Positions 17,913-26,590 of a stretch of DNA of 64,000 bases are shown here, in pieces (the first letter of the stretch is position 1; each line of letters opens with the position of its first letter). The stretch is from Flavisphingomonas formosensis (lineage in GTDB: Bacteria > Pseudomonadota > Alphaproteobacteria > Sphingomonadales > Sphingomonadaceae), in the NCBI RefSeq assembly GCF_009755815.1, contig NZ_WRPK01000002.1:248001-312000 (forward strand), written 5' to 3'. The notes beneath the pieces are model-generated. The model saw only the letters and a list, made by a program, of their open reading frames with translations. It was not told the origin of the DNA and ran no database searches. The position numbers and the translations under genes were made by a program.

Positions 17913-18752
17913 TCAGATCGCCAGCATGTGCCTGTGTCCCTCGCGCAGCTCCGGCGCGGAGCGGGCGGAGAGATAGGCGGCCCGGTCGTCAGCCATCTCG
18001 GCGAGCATCTCGGGATGGGGCGACACCCAGAAGCGCCCTTCGTCCAGCTGGGCGAAGATTCGGTCCGCCGCCTCGTCCGGCGACAGGCCCTGGGCCAGCA
18101 TCTCCCCCATGATCGCGCGATGGGCGGCGACCATCGGATCGCCGTCGACACCGGGTGCATCGGTGAAGATCGGGGTGGCGATGGCGCCCGGAAGCACGGC
18201 AGAGACCGTGATCGGCGCCGCTTTGACGTCCATCTCCAGCTTGAGGCATTCGGTGAAGGCGAGCACCGCGTGCTTGGTGACCATATAAGGCGCGGTGATC
18301 GGCATCATGCCGAGCGCGGCGAGCGAGGCGATGTTGACGATATGCGCCGGCTTGCCTTCGGCCAGCATGCCCGGCGCGAAAGCGCGCACGCCGTAGATCA
18401 CGCCGAGCAGATTGACGCCGATCGCGCGCTGCCAGGTCTCGGCGGGCAGCTCCCAGGAGAGGCCGAGCGTTTCGATCCCGGCATTGTTGATCAGCAGCGT
18501 GACCGCGCCGAACCGCTCCTTCGCCTTTGCGGCGAGCCGATCGAGCGCCGCCGGATCGGTGACGTCGGTCGGCACGCCGATCGCCTCTGCACCCTCCGCA
18601 GAAAGCGCATCGACCACCGCCGTGAGGCGCGCCTCGTCGCGATCGGCCAGCACCAGCTTCATGCCCCTGCCGGCGGCAACCCTGGCGAGCCCCCCGCCCA
18701 GCCCGCCCGCAGCGCCGGTGATCACCGCAACGCCGTTTCTCACATCCGCCAT
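17913..18752 (-). CDS. SDR family oxidoreductase (BVMO-associated)
   Basis: 279-residue SDR from ATG 18752. Motifs: TGAAGGLGGGLA, NNAGI, the catalytic Ser in NIASLAALGMMP, and Tyr-Lys in YMVTKHAVLAFTECL. The C-terminal extension (HPEMLAEMADDRAAYLSARS) is typical of the subgroup often encoded next to flavin monooxygenases. It is the last gene of a - strand operon after the CinA-like gene (23 bp). It likely oxidises an alcohol to the ketone used by the Baeyer-Villiger enzyme or acts on the product; the substrate is unknown. Confidence 0.88.
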   Translation of the reverse strand: MADVRNGVAVITGAAGGLGGGLARVAAGRGMKLVLADRDEARLTAVVDALSAEGAEAIGVPTDVTDPAALDRLAAKAKERFGAVTLLINNAGIETLGLSWELPAETWQRAIGVNLLGVIYGVRAFAPGMLAEGKPAHIVNIASLAALGMMPITAPYMVTKHAVLAFTECLKLEMDVKAAPITVSAVLPGAIATPIFTDAPGVDGDPMVAAHRAIMGEMLAQGLSPDEAADRIFAQLDEGRFWVSPHPEMLAEMADDRAAYLSARSAPELREGHRHMLAI

Positions 18753-18775
18753 CGCCACGCTTCTCCTCTCTCTCG

Positions 18776-19264
18776 TCAGCTCCGCAAAGCCTCGTCCAGC
18801 AGGCCGATCGCGGCCAGCGCGAAGCTCTGCATGTTGCCCGCCCGATCCGCCTGGCCGGTCCGCACGATACGGGACAGCTCGACACCCGGGCCAGCGACGG
18901 CGATGGCGCTCATCCCCGCCTCGGCCCCGAAGGGATGCTTGCCCGGCCCCGCCGACCCGCTTTCCGCCACGCCCCAATCCGCGCCGAAACGATCGCGGAT
19001 CGCTCGCGCCTGGAGCAGCGCATAAGGCTCGGTGACCGAGCGCATCCCCTTCAGCGCCTCGGGCTCGAGATCGAGCAGCACGTCGCGCCCTTTCAGCGAA
19101 TAGATCACGCCGCCGCCCATATAGAATCCGGTCGCGCCGGCTATAGCGAGGAGGCCAGCCGAGATCAGGCCGCCGGTTGCGCCGTCTGCGACGGCCACCG
19201 TCTGGCCGCGCGCCTTCAACGTCTCGGCGACACGCGCGGCGAGCGGCATCAACTCTTCCAGCAT
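18776..19264 (-). CDS. CinA C-terminal-domain protein (PncC-like nicotinamide-nucleotide amidase fold)
   Basis: 162 residues with the CinA/PncC fold: VAETLKARGQTVAVADGATGG near the N-terminus (the usual motif is AESxTGG, here DGATGG), then MGGGVIYSLKGRDVLL and GVAESGSAGPGKHPFG. True PncC deamidates NMN. The active-site Ser of SxTGG is replaced by Gly here, so the catalytic role is doubtful. It lies between the BVMO and SDR genes with short gaps (24 and 23 bp), so it is co-expressed with redox catabolic enzymes. The function in that setting is unknown. Confidence 0.8.
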   Translation of the reverse strand: MLEELMPLAARVAETLKARGQTVAVADGATGGLISAGLLAIAGATGFYMGGGVIYSLKGRDVLLDLEPEALKGMRSVTEPYALLQARAIRDRFGADWGVAESGSAGPGKHPFGAEAGMSAIAVAGPGVELSRIVRTGQADRAGNMQSFALAAIGLLDEALRS

Positions 19265-19288
19265 TGCGGTCGCCTTTCCACAGAAGAC

Positions 19289-21223
19289 CTAATCGGCAGC
19301 CGCCACCTCGGCGGGCGCCCGCACGATATAATCATAAGGCGCCACCGATTTCGTCCAGGTCCAATAATCGATCAGCCGGAACGGCATCGTGTTCACGACG
19401 ACGCCTCGGCGGTTGCGATACCAGTTACGTGCCTCGGGATGCGCCCACACCGAGGTGGCGAGCATCGCGCTCAGCTCCGCGACATGCGCATCATAGCTCG
19501 CCGCATCGCACTCGATGGTCGTGCCGCCGCCCTCGACCATCCGGGCCAGCGCATCGAGCATCATCCGCACCTGGCATTCGACCGTGAAGATGATCGATCC
19601 GCCAAAGGCAAGGTTGGTGCCCGGCCCATAGAGGATGAACAGGTTCGGGAAGCCCGGCACGGTGACGCCGAGATGCGCGCGCGGCTCGTCCCCCCACAGC
19701 GCGGCGAGACTGCGGCCCTCGCGCCCATATATCTCCATCGGCCACAGGAAGCGGTTGGCATGGAAGCCGGTGGCGAGCGCCAGCACATCCACCTCATGCA
19801 TGATGCCCTTGCCGTCCACGACGCCGTCCGCCTCGACATGGTCGATCCCGTCGGTGACGAGCGTGACATTGTCGCGCCTGAGCGTCGCGAGCCAGGTGCC
19901 GTCGTCGACCAGCATGCGGCTGCCGAAGGGCGGGAACACCGGGATCACCTTCTCGTAGAGATCCGGCCGCCCCTCGGTCTGCTGGCGGAACATCGCCTCG
20001 AGCCCATCGCGCACCATGCCGCTCATCGCGCTGATCGAGCGATCATGGTCCGGCCAGTCGGGATCGACCTGCGTCGCAGGATGGACCTGATCGGCGGTCG
20101 CGTAGAAGAGGAGGAAGCGATACCAGCGCGCATAATGCGGGACGTGGCCGAGCAGCCAACTTTTCCCCTCCTCGACCGGCTTGCGATAAACCGATTGCGG
20201 CGTGATCCACGGGGCGTGCCGCTGGAAGACGGTGACATGCTCGGCGATCCTGGCCAGCTCGGGCACGATCTGCATCGCGCTCGCGCCGGTGCCGATCATG
20301 GCGACCCGCTTGCCCGCAAAGTCCACCGAAGGATCCCACTGCGCCGAATGCATCATCGGGCCGGCGAAATCGGCGATGCCGGGGATATCGGGCAGGCGCG
20401 GCCGGTTGAGCTGGCCGACCGCGCTGATCAGGATGTTGGCCTCGACCGTCTCGCGGCCGTCCGGCCCGGCCAGCGCCGCGCGCCAGAGGCCGGCGTCCTC
20501 ATCGAAGCGCGCCTCGACCAGTTCGGTGCCGAAGCGGATGCGCTCGCGCAGGCCGAAGCGATCGGCGATCGAGCGGAAATAGGCGAGGATCTCGGCCCCT
20601 TGCGAGAAATAATGCGACCAATCGTGATTGGGCGCGAAGGAATAGGCGTAATTGTGGTTGGGCGAGTCGACCCGCACGCCCGGATAGCGATTCTCGAACC
20701 AGGTGCCGCCGACGTCCGGATTCTTCTCGACGATCGTCCACGCGATCCCCGCCTGATCCAGCTTGATCGCCGCCAGCAGCCCGGACATGCCTGCGCCGAC
20801 GATCAGCGCGTGAAAGCCCGGCGGCGGCGACATTTTGGGCGTCGGCAACGGTTCGATGCCGAGTTCGTCCATCGCGAAGGGCGTATATTCGCCCGGCACG
20901 TCCTGCCCGAGCACGAAGGCGATGACGCGCTGGATCTGGTCGGCCGAGGGCTTGCGCAAGGGCTCGCGCGGCCCGTCGCGCAGCCTGCCCAGCTCGGCCA
21001 CGGCGCGATCGATCAGCTCGGCATGCGCCTCGGCGGGCAGCGTGCCGAAGGCGGTGCCCATCGTCGGCGTGGGACGGAACCGCTCGTTCAGAAGCGCGGG
21101 ATCGCCCGTCAGATGGATCAGCGTCGCAAGCAGCGCGGGCGTGCTCGCTGCCTCCAGCGCCTTGCGGATGAACGCATCGTCCTCGACGATCGGCGCCAGC
21201 TCGTCCGCCGCATGTATGTCCAT
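19289..21223 (-). CDS. Baeyer-Villiger monooxygenase (type I, HAPMO/steroid monooxygenase-like)
   Basis: 644 residues from ATG 21223. An N-terminal extension of ~135 residues precedes the FAD Rossmann motif GAGMSG (143-148). The BVMO fingerprint is FAGPMMHSAQWD (286-297), matching FxGxxxHxxxW(P/D). The NADPH Rossmann motif GTGASA (311-316) follows. Length and the N-terminal extension match 4-hydroxyacetophenone monooxygenase (640 aa) and relatives that act on aryl or steroid ketones. The enzyme inserts oxygen next to a ketone to give an ester or lactone. It is the first gene of a three-gene operon with the CinA-like and SDR genes. Ketone substrate unknown; steroid or terpenoid is suggested by the neighbourhood. 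Confidence 0.92.
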   Translation of the reverse strand: MDIHAADELAPIVEDDAFIRKALEAASTPALLATLIHLTGDPALLNERFRPTPTMGTAFGTLPAEAHAELIDRAVAELGRLRDGPREPLRKPSADQIQRVIAFVLGQDVPGEYTPFAMDELGIEPLPTPKMSPPPGFHALIVGAGMSGLLAAIKLDQAGIAWTIVEKNPDVGGTWFENRYPGVRVDSPNHNYAYSFAPNHDWSHYFSQGAEILAYFRSIADRFGLRERIRFGTELVEARFDEDAGLWRAALAGPDGRETVEANILISAVGQLNRPRLPDIPGIADFAGPMMHSAQWDPSVDFAGKRVAMIGTGASAMQIVPELARIAEHVTVFQRHAPWITPQSVYRKPVEEGKSWLLGHVPHYARWYRFLLFYATADQVHPATQVDPDWPDHDRSISAMSGMVRDGLEAMFRQQTEGRPDLYEKVIPVFPPFGSRMLVDDGTWLATLRRDNVTLVTDGIDHVEADGVVDGKGIMHEVDVLALATGFHANRFLWPMEIYGREGRSLAALWGDEPRAHLGVTVPGFPNLFILYGPGTNLAFGGSIIFTVECQVRMMLDALARMVEGGGTTIECDAASYDAHVAELSAMLATSVWAHPEARNWYRNRRGVVVNTMPFRLIDYWTWTKSVAPYDYIVRAPAEVAAAD

Positions 21224-21510
21224 AGCCAGACCTCGCGATCCTCTCGCCTCTGCGGGCGACCTCTCCCGACCCTGTGGATAGCCGAGATCGGCGCGGCAGT
21301 CGCGGCCGCATCGCTGTGGCAAAGGGGTATCGGGGCGCCCGACAACACTCTTCAAGGCGGGGTCGGGCCCGAGCAAGAGGATATCCGGTCGACTGCCGGA
21401 CGGCATTCGTCCATCGCCGATTCGGACCCACATCCTCCCGGCAACGCGGGAGTTCTGCACAATCCGTTGAGAAGCCGGGCAGCCGCGTCAGGCCGTTCGC
21501 GCCGCTTCCC

Positions 21511-22056
21511 TCAGAAGCGCATGCCCAGCGCCAGGCCGCCGCCATGGGTGTCGCCCCACGGGAAGAATTGCACGCGATCGTCGTGGGGATGGGTGATCAG
21601 CCAGCCGCTCGCCTCGCCGACTGCGGCGCCAGCCACCACGTCGTACCAATGATGCTTGCGCGCCTTCACCCGTGCCACGCCGACGAAGCTGGCGACCAGC
21701 GTTGCCGGCAGGCCCACTTCCCAGCCGTAACGCTGGTGGAGCGTGGCCGCGGCTGCGAAGGAGATGGAGGCGTGGCCCGACGGGAAGCTCTTGCGGTCGC
21801 TGCCGTCCGGCCGCCTTTCGGGAAAGGCTTCCTTGAGGATCGCCGCGGCACCGCCGGCGACGACCACGCTGCCGCCCGCCTGCCACACGCCATTCCAGTC
21901 GCCCTTCACCGCCGGCATACCCAGCGCCAGCGCGACGAGGCCGACCTCGCCCGCCCGGCTGGCATCGTCCCAGCCCTTTTCGCTGGCAAGCGCCGGCGTA
22001 GGAGCCGCGACCAGTGCCGCGCCCGCCGCCAGCACCGCGATCCGTCGCATCGCCAC
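21511..22056 (-). CDS. PAP2-family phosphatase, secreted
   Basis: 181 residues with a cleavable signal peptide (MAMRRIAVLAAGAALVAAPTP, cut near ALA-SEK). The PAP2 acid-phosphatase motifs are visible: KSFPSGHAS, and RVKARKHHWYDVVAG with the catalytic His. The first KxxxxxxRP motif is less clear (KEAFPERRP). The C-terminus ends in Phe (LALGMRF). Substrate could be a lipid pyrophosphate or a phosphatidic acid in the periplasm. It stands alone and is divergent from the methyltransferase-like gene. The 287 bp upstream towards the BVMO gene hold no gene. Confidence 0.87.
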   Translation of the reverse strand: MAMRRIAVLAAGAALVAAPTPALASEKGWDDASRAGEVGLVALALGMPAVKGDWNGVWQAGGSVVVAGGAAAILKEAFPERRPDGSDRKSFPSGHASISFAAAATLHQRYGWEVGLPATLVASFVGVARVKARKHHWYDVVAGAAVGEASGWLITHPHDDRVQFFPWGDTHGGGLALGMRF

Positions 22057-22184
22057 CTCCCATTGCAGATTTGTTACGTCCGCTTCATCTCTCTTCTTTC
22101 ATTGGGCCGGTCATTACAATCTGTTTAGCAAAAGCTTCATGGCTTGCTTACCATTGCCGACTAGAGCGACCCGATAGGCGTTCG

Positions 22185-23486
22185 ATGGGCAGAAGGATGA
22201 CGGACAGCGATCCCCGGCCGCGCTCCGCGGTAAGCAACGGCGTCGGCATCGCCGGACTCGTCGGCCTGGCGATCTGGACGGCGATCGCCCGCCATTTCGG
22301 ACTGGACGGTCCCTATTCGGCGCTCGTCGCGATCCTGCTGTGCGGCATCCCGATGGTGTTCTGGTCGCTGGCGGTGGACAAGGTGCACCGCAACCCCTCG
22401 ACCGGGATCGACTGGAACAGCCCGCCCCGCCCGCTGCGCGCCGGGCTAGAGACGAGCCTCACCAAGCTCGCCGGCCTCTGGACGACATGGGGCCTCATCG
22501 CCGTCGTCTATTGCATCGGCCGCTGGTATTGGGACGGCAGCTATCTGTTCGCAATGCACTGCTTTGCGATCGCAGTGCCCTTCCTCGTCCTGCTGTCCGT
22601 ACCCTATATGCTCTGGCTCGACCGGCGCCTCGTCGAGCCGCGTGACGGCACCTATGCCTTCGGCCAGTTCCTGCTCGGCCAGGGCAAGGCGGATCGCGAG
22701 GCGATCTATGGCCATCTGCGCGCCTGGGCGGTGAAGGGCTTCTTCCTCGCCTTCATGCTCTCGATCGTGCCGGCCAATTTCGCCGACGTGATCCTGCGGC
22801 CGACCGGCGAGATCGTCGCGACGCCGGCTAATTTCGCGCTCTGGCTGATCGCGCTGATGTTCATGGTCGACGTCAGCGTCGCGACCGTCGGCTACATGTT
22901 GACGATGCGGCCGCTCGATGCCCACATCCGCTCGGCCAACCCCTATGCGGCTGGCTGGACGGCGGCGCTGATCTGCTATCCGCCCTTCGTGCTGATGAGC
23001 GACGGCGGCCCCCTCGATTATCATTACGGCACGCAGGAATGGACCTACTGGTTCGACGGCCATCCGATCGTGTTGGCTGCGGTCGGCGCGATCCTGGTCT
23101 TCCTCACCGGCATCTACGCGTGGGCGACAGTGGCGTTCGGCCTGCGCTTCTCCAATCTCACCCACCGCGGCATACTGACCCACGGTCCCTATCGCTGGAC
23201 CAAGCATCCCGCCTATCTGTCGAAGAACCTCTTCTGGTGGCTATCCCAGCTGCCGTTCCTCGTCACCACCCACAATCTCAACGACGTAGTGCGCAACACG
23301 GTGACGCTCGGTCTCGTCAGCGGCGTCTATTATTGGCGCGCGCGGACCGAGGAGCGGCATCTCGGCGCCGATCCCGCCTATCGGGCCTATGCGGCGTGGA
23401 TGGAACGCAACGCGCCGATCCCGCGGCTCCTCCGGTGGATCACCGGCAGCAAGCGGCCGGATGGGCAGCCGGTGGCGGCGGAGTAG
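22185..23486 (+). CDS. Integral membrane methyltransferase-like protein (ICMT/PEMT family)
   Basis: About 433 residues from ATG 22185 (ATG 22197 also possible). It has about nine hydrophobic segments spread along the chain. The C-terminal part contains LTHRGILTHGPYRWTKHPAY, matching the R/H-GPY-x-x-x-RHPxY motif of isoprenylcysteine carboxyl methyltransferases and phospholipid methyltransferases, followed by a E-E-x-L-like TEERHLG and YRAYAAW. This suggests SAM-dependent methylation of a lipid or small isoprenoid at the membrane. The N-terminal membrane half is not part of the core family. Function unproven. Confidence 0.8.
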   Translation: MGRRMTDSDPRPRSAVSNGVGIAGLVGLAIWTAIARHFGLDGPYSALVAILLCGIPMVFWSLAVDKVHRNPSTGIDWNSPPRPLRAGLETSLTKLAGLWTTWGLIAVVYCIGRWYWDGSYLFAMHCFAIAVPFLVLLSVPYMLWLDRRLVEPRDGTYAFGQFLLGQGKADREAIYGHLRAWAVKGFFLAFMLSIVPANFADVILRPTGEIVATPANFALWLIALMFMVDVSVATVGYMLTMRPLDAHIRSANPYAAGWTAALICYPPFVLMSDGGPLDYHYGTQEWTYWFDGHPIVLAAVGAILVFLTGIYAWATVAFGLRFSNLTHRGILTHGPYRWTKHPAYLSKNLFWWLSQLPFLVTTHNLNDVVRNTVTLGLVSGVYYWRARTEERHLGADPAYRAYAAWMERNAPIPRLLRWITGSKRPDGQPVAAE

Positions 23487-23494
23487 CGCTCAAG

Positions 23495-23520
23495 CCCTCT
23501 CCCGCACAGCGGGGGAGGGG
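23495..23520. terminator. Bidirectional hairpin between convergent genes
   Basis: CCCTCTCCCGC (23495-23505) pairs with GCGGGGGAGGG (23509-23519) through a 3-nt loop in the 41-bp gap between two convergent genes. There is no T-run, so it may be a palindromic repeat element acting as mRNA end protection rather than a classical terminator. Confidence 0.6.
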
Positions 23521-23527
23521 GAAGTGG

Positions 23528-24901
23528 TTAAAAGCTCATCTCGTCATAGATACGGCCGAGATCGCCCTGCCATTCGCCATGATAGCGGTCGAGCAGCCGC
23601 TCGGCCGGCGTCTTGCCGCTGGCGACGATCTCGCGCAGCGGATCGAGATAGCCGCTCTCATTGTCGCCGGCGCCGTTGAGCCGCGCGCGGGCGGTGAGGC
23701 CGGCGGTCGCGATCTCCAGCACCTCCTTGCCGAGCTCCTGGAAGGTGCGGCCGCGAGGACCGCGCGCCTGGAGGCCGAGCTTGGGCACCTCGCTCCGGAT
23801 GCGGTGATGGTCCTCGATCGTCCAATGCTTGACCAAGTCCCAGGCGGCGTCGAGCGCGGTCTGGTCGTAGAGCAGGCCGACCCACAGCGCAGGCAGCGCG
23901 CAGATCCGGTTCCACGGGCCGCCATCGGCGCCGCGCATCTCGAGGAAGCTCTTGAGCCGCACCTCGGGGAAGGCGGTGGAAAGATGGTCCGGCCAGTCGG
24001 AGAGCAGCGGCTTCTCGCCCGGCAGCACCGACAGCTCGCCCTTCAGGAAATCGCGGAAGCTGAGCCCGGCCGCGTTGATGTAGCCGCCGTCGCGGAAGAC
24101 GAAATACATCGGCACGTCGAGCGCATAATCGGCGTAGCGCTCATAGCCGAAGCCGTCCTCGAACACGAAGGGCAGCATGCCGGTGCGGCCTGGATCGGTG
24201 TCCGTCCAGATATGGCTGCGATAGCTGAGATAGCCGTTGGGCTTGCCCTCGGTGAAAGGCGAGTTGGCGAACAAAGCGGTGCCGAGCGGCTGGAGGGCGA
24301 GGCTGACGCGGAACTTCTTCACCATGTCTGCCTCGCTCGAATAATCGAGGTTGGTCTGGATGGTGCAGGTGCGCAGCATCATGTCGAGGCCGAGCGAGCC
24401 GACCTTGGGCATATGGTCGAGCATGATCGCATAGCGGCCCTTGGGCATCACCGGCAGCTCGGCGCGGGTCTTGTCCGGCCAGAAGCCGAGCCCGAGGAAG
24501 CCGAGGCCGAGCCGGTCGCCCACCGCCTTCACCTGGTCGAGATGGCGCGACGTTTCCGCACACGTCTCGTGCAGATTATCGAGCGGCGCGCCGGAAAGCT
24601 CGAGCTGCCCCGCCGGCTCCAGGCTGACATTGCCGTCCGGCCCCGCGAGCGCGATGATATTGTCGCCCTCATAGACCGGTTCCCAACCATATCGGGTGAG
24701 CCCGATCAGCAGGGCGTGGATGCCGCCCTTCTCCTCATAGCTCGGCGCGCGGTGATCGGACCGGAAATAGACGAACTTCTCGTGTTCGGTCCCGATCCGC
24801 CAGCGTTCCCGCGGCTTTTCCCCTTTTTCGAAGACCGCGATCAGATCGTCGCGCGACTGGATCTGCGGGTCATCCCCTTCGGCTGCTTTGCGCGTGCTCA
24901 T
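23528..24901 (-). CDS. gshA: Glutamate-cysteine ligase
   Basis: 457-residue gamma-glutamylcysteine synthetase of the alphaproteobacterial/plant (GCS2-type) group, which makes gamma-Glu-Cys, the first step of glutathione synthesis. Typical features are RIGTEHEKF, SLEPAGQLELSGAP (substrate loop), MLRTCTIQTNLDYSSE and FLEMRGADGGPWNRICALPA. Length fits. ATG 24901 starts MSTRKAAEGDDPQ. It is 52 bp downstream of rsmE on the same strand, a common pairing in this group. The plant-type enzyme is redox-regulated through Cys pairs; I have not mapped them here. Confidence 0.95.
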   Translation of the reverse strand: MSTRKAAEGDDPQIQSRDDLIAVFEKGEKPRERWRIGTEHEKFVYFRSDHRAPSYEEKGGIHALLIGLTRYGWEPVYEGDNIIALAGPDGNVSLEPAGQLELSGAPLDNLHETCAETSRHLDQVKAVGDRLGLGFLGLGFWPDKTRAELPVMPKGRYAIMLDHMPKVGSLGLDMMLRTCTIQTNLDYSSEADMVKKFRVSLALQPLGTALFANSPFTEGKPNGYLSYRSHIWTDTDPGRTGMLPFVFEDGFGYERYADYALDVPMYFVFRDGGYINAAGLSFRDFLKGELSVLPGEKPLLSDWPDHLSTAFPEVRLKSFLEMRGADGGPWNRICALPALWVGLLYDQTALDAAWDLVKHWTIEDHHRIRSEVPKLGLQARGPRGRTFQELGKEVLEIATAGLTARARLNGAGDNESGYLDPLREIVASGKTPAERLLDRYHGEWQGDLGRIYDEMSF

Positions 24902-24953
24902 GATCGCGCCATTAGCGATGGGAAAGGCGCTCCGCCAGTATCCAGTTGCACCG

Positions 24954-25709
24954 TCAACCAGTTTTATTTTGCGACCAGTCTCCCGCGACTGCCATCCAGA
25001 TCGCGAGTGCAGCGATGGCGGCGGTTTCCGCGCGCAAGATGCGCGGCCCCAGCGAAATGCCCTTTGCCTGCGGCACAGCCCGGATCGCTTCGCGTTCTTC
25101 CGGCGTAAAGCCGCCCTCGGGGCCGATCAGGATCGCCGCCGGCCCGGGCGACACGGCATCCCGCATCGGGACACCGCCTGATTCGTCCGCGAAGATCAGC
25201 GCACGATCCTCCGGCCAGTCGGCAAGCAGCGCCTCGAGCTTCACCGGCTCCGCCAGTTGGGGCAGCGCCGTGCGGCCACATTGCTCGGCCGCCTCGATCA
25301 TGTGCGCGCGCAACCGATCGAGGTTGAGCCGGTCGACCACGGTGCGGCGCGTCACCACCGGCTGCAGGCGCGCGGCACCCAGCTCACAGGCTTTTTCCGC
25401 GACGAGGTCGATCCGCCCCTTCTTGATCGGCGCCGCCAGCAGCCAGAGATCCGGTACCGGCTCGCGCGGCTGGAGATTCGCGGCAAGGCACAGCATCAGG
25501 TCCCGCTTGCCGACCCGGCTCACCGTGGCCAGCCATTCACCGCTGCGATCGTCGAACAGCCGCACGGGATCGCCCGCCTTGAGCCGCATGACGCCGGACA
25601 GATAATGGGCCTGCGCGCCCTCAATGCGGATCTCGCTATCCGCCGCGAGCGGCTGGTCGACGAACAGGCGGGGCGTGCTGGCAGGCGGCCAGGCGGGAGT
25701 GGCGGGCAT
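24954..25709 (-). CDS. rsmE: 16S rRNA (uracil1498-N3)-methyltransferase RsmE
   Basis: 251-residue SPOUT methyltransferase. The SAM-binding knot is visible in AILIGPEGGFTPEE and LGPRILRAETAAIAA, the hallmark of RsmE; an N-terminal PUA-like domain begins LFVDQPL...EGAQAHYLSGVMRLKAGD. It methylates U1498 of 16S rRNA. The gene is upstream of gshA in a likely two-gene operon and divergent from the response regulator at 25916. Confidence 0.95.
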   Translation of the reverse strand: MPATPAWPPASTPRLFVDQPLAADSEIRIEGAQAHYLSGVMRLKAGDPVRLFDDRSGEWLATVSRVGKRDLMLCLAANLQPREPVPDLWLLAAPIKKGRIDLVAEKACELGAARLQPVVTRRTVVDRLNLDRLRAHMIEAAEQCGRTALPQLAEPVKLEALLADWPEDRALIFADESGGVPMRDAVSPGPAAILIGPEGGFTPEEREAIRAVPQAKGISLGPRILRAETAAIAALAIWMAVAGDWSQNKTG

Positions 25710-25826
25710 GCGCCCTTATATCCGCCGTCCCGGACGATGTCGGTTCTTTCTTCTTCGTCATATTGAAACAAGCTCAACATGACCGGGAAATGGGACGCCA
25801 GTCCCGTTCGGTGGAAAGCCCGCCGA

Positions 25827-25850
25827 CATTGGGAATTGCCAATGTTCCCA
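25827..25850. promoter_or_regulatory. Nested palindrome upstream of the OmpR-type regulator
   Basis: In the 206-bp divergent region, CATTGG-GAATTG-CCAATG (25827-25844) is palindromic at 16 of 18 positions. It overlaps a second inverted repeat, TGGGAA-N9-TTCCCA (25830-25850). The site lies about 66 bp before the response-regulator start. It may be an autoregulatory operator or another factor's site; evidence is pattern only. Confidence 0.5.
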
Positions 25851-25915
25851 TGGTGGATGGCGGGCCGGATCTTGGCTACCGTGCTGCATCGATCGTGCGT
25901 GGAAACGAAGGCCCG

Positions 25916-26590
25916 ATGAAGATCCTGTTGCTCGAAGACGATGCCGCGACCCGCGAGCATGTCGAACGCGCGCTGACCGCGGCCGGCCATATCGTCGATT
26001 CCTGCGCGACCGGGCCCGACGCGATCTTTCTCGGCTCCAGCAACAGCTATGCGGTGCTCGTCCTCGATCGGATGGTGCCGGGCGTCGACGGGCTCAGCGT
26101 GATGAAGGCGCTGCGCGCGGCGAACAACCGCACCCCCGCGCTGCTGCTCACCGCGATGGACGGCATCGACGATCGCGTCGAGGGGCTGGAGGCCGGCGCG
26201 GACGATTATCTGGTGAAGCCCTATGCGGTCAGCGAGCTGCTGGCGCGCGTCCACGCCCTCGCCCGCCGGCCGCCGATCGCCGAGACCGTCGCCACGCTGC
26301 GCGTCGCCGATCTGGAGGTGGACCTGATCAAGCGCACGGTGACGCGAGCCGGCCGGCGGATCGAGCTGCAGGCGCAGGAATTCAAGCTGCTCGAATATCT
26401 GCTGCGCCATGCCGGCGAGATCGTGACGCGCAGCATGCTGCTCGAAAATGTCTGGTCCTTTCATTTCGATCCGCGCACCAACGTGATCGAAAGCCATATG
26501 AGCCGGCTGCGCGCCAAGGTGGACCGCGGCTTCGATCGGGACCTGATCCAGACGGTACGGGGCGCCGGATATCGCATCGATGCGGATTGA
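25916..26590 (+). CDS. OmpR/PhoB-family response regulator
   Basis: 224 residues from ATG 25916 with GAAGG five bases upstream. The receiver domain has the acidic pocket EDD, phosphoacceptor Asp in VLVLDRMVPG and Lys in YLVKPY. The winged-helix DNA-binding domain (about 125-224) ends in TNVIESHMSRLRAKVDRGF...RGAGYRI, typical of OmpR. The overlap of 11 bp with the downstream kinase shows a cognate pair. Closest in style to TctD/QseB/PmrA-type regulators. The stimulus is unknown; the genes nearby affect the cell surface. Confidence 0.94.
   Translation: MKILLLEDDAATREHVERALTAAGHIVDSCATGPDAIFLGSSNSYAVLVLDRMVPGVDGLSVMKALRAANNRTPALLLTAMDGIDDRVEGLEAGADDYLVKPYAVSELLARVHALARRPPIAETVATLRVADLEVDLIKRTVTRAGRRIELQAQEFKLLEYLLRHAGEIVTRSMLLENVWSFHFDPRTNVIESHMSRLRAKVDRGFDRDLIQTVRGAGYRIDAD

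Noticed and set aside
18935-21652. A 905-codon open frame on the + strand opposite the BVMO operon
   Set aside because: It is the antisense shadow of the CinA-like and BVMO genes in high-GC DNA. It has Arg/His/Asp-rich low-complexity composition, no motifs and no ribosome site, while the - strand genes have intact catalytic motifs.
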